Source of the DNA: Pyrus communis | Taxonomy: Eukaryota > Streptophyta > Magnoliopsida > Rosales > Rosaceae | NCBI RefSeq assembly: GCF_963583255.1 | Contig: NW_026908891.1 | Span: 52,001 to 116,000 of the forward strand | DNA: 64,000 nucleotides | Reading direction: 5' to 3' | Shown: positions 9,831 to 21,034 of the stretch, piece by piece | Position numbering within the stretch: the first letter of the stretch is position 1 | Layout: every line of letters starts with the position of its first letter | The notes under the pieces: generated by a model | Told to the model about the DNA's origin: nothing | What the model saw: only the letters and a program-made list of their open reading frames with translations | The model's database searches: none | Program-made: the position numbers and the translations under genes

Positions 9831-12298
9831 CCTGAAGAAAATGCCCAACTCTCCCTCACCTCTGAGGGCGCACTCCCAGCAAAGCCTTTCGAAATACTCA
9901 ATTTTTTCTTCTTCCCCAAAGATGATACCAGATGCCTGGAGTACAGATGACCCAGGAGGAAACAGTAGATTGAAGCATGTGGAGACAAGCACAACAAATA
10001 CATGTGCTGATTCTTTCACCGCTTCTTCAAAGGCAAAGGTATCTCATATCATCAAGGTCAAAAGCAAAAGTATCTCATATCATGCTCTTTCCCTGTCTTT
10101 TTCTTTGTCCTTGTTCTTACTCGCATGGCAAAGTGAAAGAAGCAATCAGCCGGCACTTGGAGTCAGTCTTTGGATCTGGAGCCGACTACCTGGAATCTAT
10201 TCCTGGATCTGGAGCCGACTGCCTGGAATCTTCAACGGTTGATACACTTCCAGAGAAGGGACCACTTCTGCAAAGATTGAACAAAGAAACAGATAAAAGG
10301 GGTAAGCTCAGACCTTCGGGGGAGACCAAAAGAATTCCTGCTGCCCAGTTCAAGAGTAGCACAAAGGAAAATCAACGAGTGGAGGAGACCAAAAGAATCC
10401 TCCAACCCAGTTCAAGAGTAGCCTATGGAAAATCAACGATGGGAGGAAACCAGTTCAAGATTAAGCCTGTGGAATCACCAAGATCAACCCATGCATTCAA
10501 CCAAGGAGAAGATGGAATTTACACTCCATAACCAGATTTGCGTCCCTAAACTCTTCTCTTTGTTAGTTACATTCTGCCATGTTTAGTATGTTTAAATGCT
10601 TTTTGTGTGTTTACTTATGTTTTGTGTGAATCTATGCTTAAAACATTGAGGACAATGTTTGATTTAAGTGTGGGGCGGTAACTAAGTATATTTGATGCAA
10701 ATTCGTGGGATTTTATCACCCATAACTTAAAATGTTGTTCCTTGCTGTTTTAAGGTGTTTTTAAGTTGTTTTAGAGTGTTTTAGTATGTTTTGTTTTTAT
10801 AACTCCGAAAATCACATAAAAATTTGAAAAACATGTTTTGAAAAGCCTAAAAAGAGTGTTTTGAGTCGTTTTTGTGTGTTTGTGTCTTAGGGTACCTTCC
10901 AACACAATGATAAGGATTTGGTTTGTAATTGCATTACTGTTAAAAAGAGTTATAAACATATAGAAAAGTTTGATTTACTCTTGGTATATGCTTGGTTATG
11001 GTTATAATGTATGACTTCGCATGCAATCATAAAAGAAAAATTCGTTTTTGTAACATGCTTGAAGGAAGGAACTCAAACAAACGCTACAACCCTGTGAGAC
11101 TCGAGCCATTACCTTCTTTGGAGAGTTATATTCTGTGATTCTTTGTTTTCTAAAGTTGTTGCATGATCTCATTATTCCTTGCTTGGTTGCTACTTAGAAT
11201 GCAATTGTATCATGATAGAACTAAATGCTAGAACTTATATCCGTTTCATTCAAAGCATGACATTGAATTGCACAACATATATCAAGATGAAGTTGTGTAG
11301 TTGCCACCATAGCCAAATAGCCTTACTTCCCATATTTCGTATTTGTTGTAAGTTTTAACCCCGTTGAGCCTTGTTTAGCCTTTATTCTTTGTTAACCCAC
11401 ATTATCCTCACCTAGCCTAGTGTAGGACAGTCCACACCCTTGTTCTTAAAAGATAGTGAGCATGACTTAAATGAATTCCTTTTGAGTTACATTATGCAAG
11501 AAAATGGGTGTGGGGGAAGGAATGTTTGTTCTTAAGTTTATATGTATGTTTTGAGATTCAAAAGAAAAAAAAAAGGAAAAACATATGAAAAAGAAAAACA
11601 GAAAAGAAAGGAAAAAGAGCTTGTTCCCCCTTGTTGTTCAAAAGTTGAGTTTTCATTCAAAAGTGAATTCTAAGTTAATTCAAATGCTTTGCTCGCTATT
11701 TCTTTAAGAACCTTTGTTTTCCATATCCCTTCTTTGTTAGCCAAACACCTTTAGCCCCGTTTCAACCCTTATGCTTCTATCTTGATCGTTATGTGTTCAA
11801 TAATGTGGAGTTTGGAATTGATATGAGCCTATGGAATCACTGGTTCTCATTCTAAGTAGTAGCATTCCATTCATGAGATCATATTCATGTCATTATCGTA
11901 AATCCAGAAAATGCTTTCCTTGTTATAACATATGCGAGTGTTCGTCTACATGTTTACATCAATCTTCTCACATATACCTAGTGTAGGGAGTGTAGTCAGA
12001 AAATCTGTGTGAAAAACGAGAGTACATCTAGTAAGGAATTGAGGGAATTCTCTAAGGCATGTTACTACATTCAAATCATGGTTTTAAATGCTTAATTGTG
12101 AACTAGTATGTGGTGACTATGAGTAAGAATGTACTTAAGTGTAAAGATGGCTAAAATCTGTGGGAATAATGATTTTTAACATGTCATGTGCATTGGAAAT
12201 CCCTAAGACGATTGTTGGAAGGTGTAGGTTGTGTTTTGTTCGTTTTGTTTTGTTTTTGGTTTCTTTTGTTTTGTTTTGCTCGAGGACTAGCAAAAGCT
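9831..12298 (+). other. Conserved 3' noncoding region of element B
   Basis: This continues the sequence broken at 7728. It contains a direct repeat of GTATCTCATATCAT type (10038-10085) and a minisatellite of about 62 bp with roughly 2.5 units (10318-10465; core GAGACCAAAAGAAT). It also holds the palindrome AAACATTGAGGACAATGTTT (10641-10660) with a polypurine copy after it, a purine-rich tract (11565-11620), and GAGGACTAGCAAAAG just before the terminal polypurine tract. Sense-strand frames at 9841-10242 and 9977-10531 are open, but I cannot show they are translated. The homologous regions are 17010-20060 (element E, inverted) and 59905-62930 (element J). Confidence 0.7.
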
Positions 12299-12313
12299 AA
12301 GTGTGGGGGAATT
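12299..12313 (+). other. Polypurine tract of element B
   Basis: AAGTGTGGGGGAATT directly before the 3' LTR start TGATAGGAGC. This is the expected primer site for plus-strand synthesis. Confidence 0.85.
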
Positions 12314-13637
12314 TGATAGGAGCATATTCATGCGACTTAAATGGCTTGTTCTCGTGCATTTACGTTATGTTTCTTTAGTTCTTTTAGTCCTTTATGCTTC
12401 TTTTGTGTGTTTTCAGGTTCTAAGGGAAAAGTATGCAAAAGGATGCCTTTTGGAGCCTTTTGGAGCAAATTAGAGATTGGAATGGATATCATATGCTTAA
12501 AGCCAAGTAGATGGACGAAATTGAAGACCAAACCATTCACTTATCACTTATCATAACCATTCACTTATCACTTATCTTAACCATTCACTTATCACTTATC
12601 ATAACCATTCACTTATCACTTATCATTTCAATCCTTAGCTGTGCATTTCCCCTTTGCATTTACATGCATTCACTTCATTATTGCAGCCATCTCCCATTCT
12701 TTAATCCATTGCAGCCACATGCACTTTGCCTTTCATCATTGTACCAATTTCAGCCACATGCACACAAACAAAGTTCCTTGCCGTGCACATGCATTCCCAC
12801 ATGCATTTTCACCCTCATGCACATTCACCCTAATCACCATTCCAACACAACCTGCCATCATTCCAGAAAATCACCATCATTGTTGTGCATCCCATTCCAC
12901 TTTCCAGCCATTGTCATTCCACTTCATTTCACCTTGCATTTCCAGATTATTCCTTCATCATTGCACCACAAATCAGCCACACATTCACCCACATGCACCC
13001 TTTAATCATTCAACCATAAAAGCACATGCTTTCACATTCATTTCAGCCACCAAACATCCACATGCATTCATCCTAGCTGTTTTGCACATGCATTCACTTA
13101 ACCTAGCTGTCATGTTCCCTTTCCCATCCAAACCTAGCTGTCATGTTCCCTCTCCCATCCATTCATCTCCCTATAAAAACCATACACACTTCACACAACA
13201 TTCATTCACACTCTTCCATACACATTTCAGTCACAAACACCAACCATTCCCTTGTGCCGTGCCTTCCCTTCCAATCCAAACACCATCCACAAACCCCTAA
13301 AGCCCTAAACATCTCTTTAGACCTTGTGCTACAACAACGAGGAAGAGAAGAGTGCCTAAACGTTCATATAATTCAAGTTTGAGTTGTTGGAATGTTTGGG
13401 TGTTTCTTTGATTTCAATGTTTAAATTCAATTCTCTTTGTTTTGTACGTATGAGGAATGGAAGAGAAGAGTGCCTAAACGTTCATACAATTCAAGTTTGA
13501 GTTGTTGGAATGTTTAGGTGTTTCTTTGATTTCAAAGTCATGAGGAACTAAACCCCCCTTTGGCTAGGGGGGATTCGAAATATATGTTTATGCTTTCATT
13601 ATAATTTGATTACTTCTAATTGCGTTTCATAAGTTGT
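12314..13637 (+). repeat. 3' LTR of element B, first part
   Basis: Closely matches 1640-2986. It is interrupted after GTTGT (13633-13637) by solo LTR D and resumes at 27805. It carries a TATA box (TATAAAAA, 13172-13179) and the duplicated hairpin segment. Confidence 0.92.
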
Positions 13638-14070
13638 TGATAGGAGCATATTTAGGCGACTTACTTAGCTTGTTTTCGTGCATTTATATTGTTAATTCAT
13701 AGTTGTTTTAGTAGTTTAAGCCATTTTCGTGTGTTTTTAGGTTCATATGGCTAAGGAAGCAAAAAGATGCATTTTGGAGCATTTTGGAGCAAAATTGGAC
13801 TTGGAATGGATAGCTTATGTTTGGAGCAAAAGGAATGGACGAAATTGAAGGATTCCTAATCCATTGCAGCCACATGCACTCCCATTCTTTAATCCATTGC
13901 AGCCACATGCACCCATAATCATTCACACCTAGCAGCCACATGCATTCGCTCTTCATAAATCAGCCACATGCACATTCAATCATTCACACCAAAACCTTGC
14001 ACATGCTTTCCCATTTCATTATTCATTCACTTTGCAACCCACATGCACCCTAGATTCTAATCAGCCACTC

Positions 14071-14075
14071 CACAT
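14071..14075. other. Target-site duplication of element E (CACAT)
   Basis: CACAT here and at 23939-23943, immediately outside the two LTR ends of element E. Confidence 0.93.
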
Positions 14076-16992
14076 TGATGCGAGATTTATACGCACACAA
14101 ATTAACCCTCTTTTCGTCAAATTGTAGTATATGTATAAGTAGGGATCGTTCTAGACCGGGGATTAGGAGGGATTGTTAACCACTTGGATTTGACTCAAAA
14201 ACGTAAAAACAAAGTTAAAAACGTTCACAAAGACTCAAAGGACTCAAAACAAGTTCAAAAGACTCAAAACTGCCTAAAAACACTAACTAGGCAGTTTCTG
14301 ACCTTAAATCCAATGTTGGACGAATTTAAGATTATGGCTTGATTCAAACGTAAAATAACAATATAAAACACTATACTAGACTCAAAGAATGCAAAACTAA
14401 ACTTTAAAACACTAAAACAAACCAAAAGATTCAAAACAACACAAACACACTCAAATCTGCCTAAAAACCACTTTCTGGGCAGATTTGAGCACAAACACAA
14501 ATTTGGACGAATTTGTGTAACAAAATGACTCAAAACTCTTATAAACACAAACTAAGACACTTTCTAACTAAATTAGACAATAAAGTAAAGGGGGATTTTA
14601 ATTTGACGAAAATTGAAATAACGAAACAAGTTTAATAAACTAGACATAATGTAAATATGAATGCGATGAAAATGAATGGATGAATGCTAGCTAGAAGGTT
14701 CTTCTCCACACATGTTACACTTGCATAATAAAATGATTTCCAATTGCATTTCAATAAACCATTAATTCTCAACACCCCAAGTTAACCGTGATGCACTAAT
14801 TAACCTTCAAATCTTCCTAACGTTATTGAATTGGATGGGTTAGCGCATACAACAATTCAAAACATTCCCCACAAGTCCTCAACATGAATGCATAGAAGAG
14901 GTACAAGCAAGAATCATTACGCTCTATGAAAATTATAAGTGTTGACGAGGCATTCGTTACTATGATTGCATGAAACTTATGCCAAGAATTCGTTTAACGC
15001 GATTGTTTATAAGCAACCTCCACTACTTGTGAATATAAGTTCGTAACTATTAGGTGAAACTCACTTATATTCTAGCGTCATATTCATGCATGAAAATTAA
15101 GCGTGCACTCTCAATAAACATACATAAATAAGTTATCAATCAAACGGTTAAACAAATTGAATCACAACTTATGAAACGCAATTAGAAGTAATCAAATCAA
15201 AATGTAAGCATAAACATATATTTCGAATTTCCTCATAACTTTGAAATCAAAGAAACACCTAAACATTCCAACAACTCAAACTTGAATTGTATGAACGTTT
15301 AGGCACTCTTCTCTTCCATTCCTCATACGTACAAAACAAAGAGTATTGAAATTAAACATTGAAATCAAAGAAACACCTAAACATTCCAACAACTCAAACT
15401 TGAATTGTATGAACGTTTAGGCACTCTTCTCTTCCTCTTCGTTGTAGCACAAGGTCTAAGGATAGTTTGATGGTGTGAATGGTTTGGGTAGTGGTGGAGG
15501 AATGGAAGGATGGTGTTTGGATTTGTAGGGGAGACTCACGGCACAAAGGGGGTGGTTTGATGGTCTACATTTCTGCAATGGATGAGTTTATGGAAGAGTG
15601 TTTGGAATGGGTGAATTTCTGGCACAAAGGCCTTATTTCTGTGGTGAATGGATCCCCCCTTTGTGGCTGTAATGGATGCATATTTATAGGTGGAAATGCA
15701 TGTGGGATGATAGGTTTGAATGATTATTGGTGCATGTGACTGAAATAGCATGTGAAAAGGCTGGAAATGCATGTGTTTTGGACGGCACAAGGATGGGTTG
15801 AGTGTGTGGCTGCATGGTTAAATGATTAAGAGTGAATGCATGTGCAAATGCATGTGGAATGTGGCTGCAATGAAGGAGTTTTTCTGGGTGCATGTGGGTT
15901 GGAAATGATGAAAGAATAAAGGGTGCATGTGCTAGGGAATGTGCTGAAAATGCATGTGATGAAATAATTAGAGAGTGAGGGGATGCACGGCATGGGTTGT
16001 TGATTTTCTGGAATTGTATTAAAGGATGCATGTGTTGATTAAAGGGGGAATGACAATCTGAAATGGGATAGGAAATGCATGTGGATTAAAAGGGACATGT
16101 GGGGGTGGAAATGATGAATGAAATGCATGTGAATGACAGCTAGATATGTTGATGAATGCATGTGACTTGTTTGTGGTGAGTGAATGCATGTGCAAAGCTG
16201 GAAATGCAATGGGAACTCACGGCAATGGGTGTTTGGGGTTGGAAATGCATGTGTTTGCATGTGATTTCTGCTTGTGTGAAGTGTGTGTGAATGCATGTGG
16301 ATTAAAGATTGAATGGTGGCTGCAATGATGAAGACATGTGGCTGAAATGAAAGGTGGAAATGGGAAGGAATGTGCACGGCAATGATGGTGAATATGAATG
16401 CATGTGGCTGATTTAAAGAATAGGTATGCATGTGAATTAAAGGTGTTGTGTTAGGTGATGGGTGCATGTTAAGTGATAAGTGATAAGTGATGATGATAAG
16501 TGATAAGTGATAAGTGATGATGATAAGTGATAAGTGATAAGTGATATGATATGTGGTGATGATAAGTGATAAGTGGTTATGATAAGTGAGATGATATGTG
16601 GTTATGATAAGTGATAAGTGGTGATGATAAGTAATGGGAGCATGTGAGGGAATGAATAATGAATGCATGTGTATGGTTTTGGGAGAAAGGTGGAGATGCA
16701 CGGCATAAGGGAATTGGAAAGGTTTAAATGTCCTAAAACTAAAGGGAACAAGGTTCCAACACTTTGGTCTTCAATTAGGTCTTCAATTTCGTCCAACACT
16801 TTGGCGCCAAGCATAAGCTATCCATCCTTAGCCCAAAAGTGCTCCAAAAGTCTCCAAAATGCATCTTTTTGCTCCTTTAGCCCTTTGGACCTACAAACAC
16901 ACGAAAATAGCTTAAAGGACTAAAATAACTAAAGAAACATAACGTAAATGCACGAGAACAAGCCATTTAAGTCGATGAATATGCTCCTATCA
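14076..16992 (-). repeat. 3' LTR of element E
   Basis: In plus-strand reading it starts TGATGCGAGATTTATACGC and ends ATATGCTCCTATCA. It contains hairpin units at 15258-15303 and 15376-15421, a TATA box (reverse, 15681-15688), a block of about 1 kb with roughly twenty GCATGTG motifs (15700-16690), and the TGATAAG array (16470-16635). It lacks the C/G hairpin. Confidence 0.94.
15681..15688 (-). promoter_or_regulatory. TATA box of the element E 3' LTR
   Basis: TATAAATA on the minus strand. The identical site in the 5' LTR is 22641-22648. Confidence 0.6.
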
Positions 16993-17010
16993 AATACCCC
17001 CACACTTATC
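16993..17010 (-). other. Polypurine tract of element E
   Basis: On the minus strand, AAGTGTGGGGGTATTT directly precedes the 3' LTR, with CTCGAGGACTAGCAAAAG just upstream. Confidence 0.85.
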
Positions 17011-20000
17011 TTTTGCTAGTCCTCGAGCAAAACAAAACAACAAAAGAACACGAAACTAGACAAAACGAACAAAACACAACCTACACCTTCCAACAATCGT
17101 CTCACAGATTTCCAATGCACATGACAAGTTAAAAATCATTATTCCCACATATTTTAGCCATCTTTACACTTAAGTACATTCTTAATCATAGTCACCACAT
17201 ACTAGTTCACAATTAAGCATTCAAAACACATTTCGAATGTAGTAACATGCCTTAGAGAATTTCCTCAATTCCTTACTAGAATGCACTCTATTTTCACACA
17301 GATTTTCTGACTACACACCCTACACTAGTTATATGTGAGAGATTGATGTAAACATGAAAGACTAGCATCTCACATATGTTATAACAAAGAAAGCATTTTC
17401 TGGATTTACGATAATGACAAGAATATGATCTCATGAATGGAATGCTACTACTTAGAATGAGAACCAGTGATTCCATAAGCTCATATCAATTCCAAACTCC
17501 ACATATTGAATACATAACATCAAGATAGAAGTTGAGGGTTGTAACGGGGCTAAGGGTAATGTTTTAACAAAGAAAGGTAAAGTAAAACAAAGGTTCTTAA
17601 ATTAATAGGAAGCGGAGTAATGAAATTGACACTTAAACTCACTTTTAATGGCAGAAATCAACTTTTTAAACACAAGGGAAGATTCATGCAACAACTAGGG
17701 TCAAATTCACTCTTTTGGACCCTTCCTTCAATAACCAATGCTTGTGAGATCATTCTCACTTATGTTTCAACTCTTTTTGTTTTTTTTTTTTTTTCTTTCT
17801 TTTCAACAATTTTTTTCTTTATTTCATTCTTTGGCCGTGCCCTATTATCTTCCCCCACACTTATTTTCTGCAGTATATTGATCAAAAGGAGTTCATTCTA
17901 AGTCATGCTTCACTATCCTTTAAGAACAAGGGGTTAACAAAGAAAATAAGCTTGAAAAGGCTAAAAACGGGTAATCCTACAATACATGTGAAAAGGGATA
18001 GGCTTTTTGGCTTTGGCTTGACTAACAACTTCATCTTATTGTATGTTATGCAATCAATATCATGCTTTGAATGAAACGGATATAAGTTCTAGCATTTAGT
18101 TCTATCATGATACAATTGCATTCTAAGTAGTAACCAAGCAAGGAATAATGAGATCATGCAACAACTTTAGAAAACAAAGAATCACAGAAAATAACTCTCC
18201 AAAGAAAGTAATGGCTCGAATCTCACAGGGATGTAGCGTTTGTTTGAGTTCCTTCCTTCAAGCATGTTACAAAAACGAATTTTTCTTTTATGATTGCATG
18301 TGAAGTCATACATTATAACCATAACCAAGCATATACCAAGAGTAAATCAAACTTTTCTCTATGTTTATAACTCTTTTTAACCGTCATGCAATTACAAACC
18401 AAATCCTTATCATTGTGTTGGAAGGTACCCTAAGACACAAACACACAAAAACGATTCAAAACACTCTTTTTAGGCTTTTTAAAACATGTTTTTCAAAATT
18501 TTATGTGATTTTCGGAGTTATAAAAACAAAACATACTGAAACACTCTAAAACAACTTAAAAACACCTTAAAACAGCAAGGAACAACATTTGAAGTAATGG
18601 GTGATAAAATCCCACGAATTTGCATTAAATATACTTAGTTACCCCCCCACACTTAAATCAAACATTGTCCTCAATGTTTTAAGCATAGATTCACACAAAA
18701 CATAAGTAAACACACAAAAAGCAACTAAACATACTAAACATGGCAGAATGTAATTAACAAAGAGAAGAGTTTAGGAACGTAAATCTGGTTATGGAGTGTA
18801 AATTCCCTCTTCTCCTTGGTGATTGCATTGAGGCTTTGATCTTTGTGATTCCACAGGGGTTCTCTTGAACTGGGCTGCATGATTCTTTTGGTCTCCTCCA
18901 CTTGTTGATTTGCCTTTGTGCTACTGGGCTGGAGGATTCTTTTGGTCTTCCCCGAAGGTCTGAGCTTACCCCTTTGGTCTGTTTCTTTGTTCAATCTTTC
19001 CAATTCGTATTGAAAAGGGTTGGAGGAAAACTCAGCCTATGTTTGTCTCCACATGCTTCAATGTATCATTTTCACTTGCCTTACTCGCTCCCCTTTGCAG
19101 AAGTGGTCCCTTCTCCGGAAGTGTATCAACCGTTGAAGATGACTACTCGAGAGCAACGCTAGGTAAGCAATCAGGAATAGATTCCAGGCAGTTGGCTCCA
19201 GATCGGAAGACTGACTCCAAGTGCCGGCTGATTGCTTCTTTTACTTTGCCATGCGAGTAAGAAAAAGGACAAAGAAAAAGACAGGGAAAGAGCATGATAT
19301 GAGATACTTTTGCTTTTGACCTTGATGATATGAGATACCTTTGCTTTTGAAGAAGCGGTGAATGAATCAGCACGCTTCAATCTGCCGTTTCCTCCTGGGT
19401 CATCTGTACTCCAGGCATCCGGTATCATCTTTGGGGAAGAAGAAAAAATTGAGAATTTCAAAAGGCTTTGCTGGGACTGCGCCCTCAGAGGTGAGGGAGA
19501 GTTGGGCATTTTCTTCAGGTTTGCCTTGCCATAAAAGACGAAGGTCGACATATATAGAGATAATATCAAGTGGTGGTACTGTTCTTTTACCCTTGTTGAC
19601 AAATGTCTCTTCGATATCTGAACGACGCCTCTTCGATTTCTGAGCAGGCGCCCCTTCGATTTCTGAACGACGCCCCTTTTCTTTCTGAACGACACGTAGT
19701 AGTGCGGATGCGGCTCCTTTTGACAAAGCTACACGCGTTTTCTGAAAAGCAGAGAAAGCGTCGCCGAACTTTGCGCTTGTCGGCTAAAGATGTGTAGTTG
19801 CGATGATGGCCTCCACGTGTTGTCTGAAAAGAAGAAATCTTTTCACAAAGTTGAACGCGTCTTCTGAAAAGCCGAGAAAGCGTCGCCTAAATTACGCCGG
19901 AAATTCCGGCTTTTTGAATCGGTGGACGCGTCGCCTTGGATTTTAATAGAGCTATCGATCACCACAACAAACACACTCTGAAGAATTTCCATTCTTGAAA

Positions 20001-20062
20001 ATCGACTCCGGCCCTTTGAGAATTAACTCCATCCACCCCATCTCTTTGAACACTTTTGAAAA
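17011..20062 (-). other. Element E 3' region, upstream of its antisense ORF
   Basis: Noncoding in element sense. It holds a purine tract (pyrimidine-rich as printed, 17776-17825), the palindrome AAACATTGTCCTCAATGTTT (18660-18679) beside the polypurine-like run ACCCCCCCACACTTAAAT (18642-18659), the GAGACCAAAAGAAT minisatellite (18840-18955, inverted), the GTATCTCATATCAT repeat (about 19298-19345) and the GC-rich 22-bp units (19595-19690). A minus-strand frame at 19171-19695 is open and matches open frames in B and J, but nothing shows it is translated. Confidence 0.65.
19941..19951 (+). promoter_or_regulatory. Candidate TATA-like box of the element E aORF
   Basis: TTTTAATAGAG lies about 115 bases before the ATG at 20063. 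It aligns with TTTTTATAGAG in elements B and J but has lost one consensus base. A second, better TATATAGAG lies at about 19552, 510 bases upstream. Confidence 0.35.
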
Positions 20063-20740
20063 ATGGCAAACCCATCGAGCCTTAGCTTAGAATTGAGTCT
20101 TAGCAGTGATACGGGCGCGCCGCGTCAAGGTAACGTATGGCGCCCTTCTTTCTTATCTTCTAACGGTCCTCTCACAGGTGAAGACTCCGTGATGCAGGAC
20201 GCCACAACAGCTACAATAGTAGCTAGGAACCTCCTCACTCCAAAAGATAGTAGACTGCTGTCAGGACGGTCCGATGAGTTGGCCGTTCAAGAGTCCCTCG
20301 CACTTAGTGTTCAGTGTGCGAGTTCTGTGTCCAACATGGGCCAACGCCTGCTTGCCCGCTCCCGTCAGGTGGAATCATTGATGGCAGAGGTGGAAAGTCT
20401 TAAGCAGGAGATCAAACTGCTTAAGCATGAGAATAGAAGTTTGCACGTGCTTGCCAACAACTATTCGACGGGCATGAAGAGGAAGCTTGATGAACTGCAA
20501 GAGTCTGAAGGTCGGATTCAAAGTGACCGTCAAAGGTTTTCGTCTTTCCTCCAGAGGCACCTTTTTCCTGGATGATCCAGCGTTTGGCCAAGTATTGAGG
20601 CCTCGAATTCTCTATCTTCGATGCCTCCAGCTCCGATGCCTTCCGCTCCTATATCTTCTGCACCGATGCCTTCCGTCCCGATGCCTTCCGCTTCAAGAGT
20701 TTTGCCACGTAGTGGGTCTTTAAGTAAACAACCTTTGTGA
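20063..20740 (+). CDS. Antisense ORF (aORF) of element E, unknown coiled-coil protein with one internal stop
   Basis: The frame runs 226 codons from ATG 20063 to TGA 20738-20740, with one in-frame TGA at 20573-20575 where element J has a sense codon (FPG-stop-SSVW against FPGSSSVW). It is opposite to element transcription. The N-terminal third holds LSLSSD and RQGNVWRPSFLSS. A strongly conserved middle (about residues 45-90) reads VARNLLTPKDSRLLSG and DELAVQESLALSVQCA. A heptad-like coiled coil spans about residues 90-155 (LMAEVESLKQEIKLLKHENR, MKRKLDELQESEGR). The tail repeats Met-Pro-Ser-Ala/Val. It shows no signal peptide, membrane segment or enzyme motif. Over 170 residues it differs from the J copy at about 15 sites. 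The start is chosen because the ATG and the sequence before it are shared by E and J. Antisense ORFs are known from some plant Ty3/gypsy elements such as Grande; I cannot say whether this one has been described. Confidence 0.7.
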
Positions 20741-20761
20741 AGCCTCCATCGTTCTGCCATG

Positions 20762-20782
20762 TTTTTTTTTTTTTTTTTTTCA
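20762..20782 (-). repeat. Poly(A) tract (element sense) between gag remnant and aORF
   Basis: About twenty T on the plus strand, starting 23 bases past the aORF stop. Element J has the same tract in the same structural place (59164-59188). Confidence 0.85.
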
Positions 20783-20865
20783 ACATGCTTTGTTTTATTC
20801 AGTGCATTGGGTTGCCTCCCAAGTAGCGCTTTCTTTTACGTCTTGCAGCCGGACGAAGAACCCAA

Positions 20866-20910
20866 TCACTCCAGGATATGTTCACGAATCGGATGAGAAC
20901 TCCGAGTCAT
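20866..20910 (-). pseudogene. 14-codon gag stub of element E
   Basis: The stub reads MTRSSHPIREHILE then stop. It matches the Gag start of element A (MTRSSQSIREHILD). It is followed at once by sequence ending in GGAGGCAACCC, which in the M-family element lies just after the pol stop (49539-49560). The whole gag-pol frame was therefore removed in one step, keeping the leader and the 3' region. Confidence 0.75.
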
Positions 20911-21010
20911 AAACTTGTACCTAGAACAAGAAACAAAACAAGATTAAGAAACTGGAATAAAATAAAAACAAACGAAAATAAAACAATCCAAGGGATTAGC
21001 AAATATTCTA

Positions 21011-21029
21011 ATCCCCGGCAACGGCGCCA
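21011..21029 (-). other. Primer binding site of element E (tRNA-Asp)
   Basis: On the minus strand, TGGCGCCGTTGCCGGGGAT, a perfect complement to the plant tRNA-Asp 3' end, five bases inside the 5' LTR. Confidence 0.9.
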
Positions 21030-21034
21030 AAATT

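Noticed and set aside
9841..10531. Sense-strand frames conserved in B, E (19171-19695) and J (60401-60799)
   Set aside because: Three copies stay open, but the translation is dominated by a direct repeat and low-complexity Ser/Leu. There is no consistent start, and an alternative frame is equally open. Kept only as a note, not called as a gene.
14264..14548. 94-codon minus-strand frame, identical at 21224-21508
   Set aside because: The identity is explained by the two LTRs of one young element. The frame runs through AT-rich U5 sequence and is broken in other LTR copies.
16470..16640. Possible CRISPR-like or satellite array (TGATAAG units)
   Set aside because: The units are 7-24 bp with no unique spacers. 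It is a microsatellite inside the LTR, and the genome is plant.
20762..20782. Poly(A) tail of a retro-captured host mRNA giving rise to the aORF
   Set aside because: In aORF orientation the run is T, not A, so it cannot be the tail of an aORF transcript.
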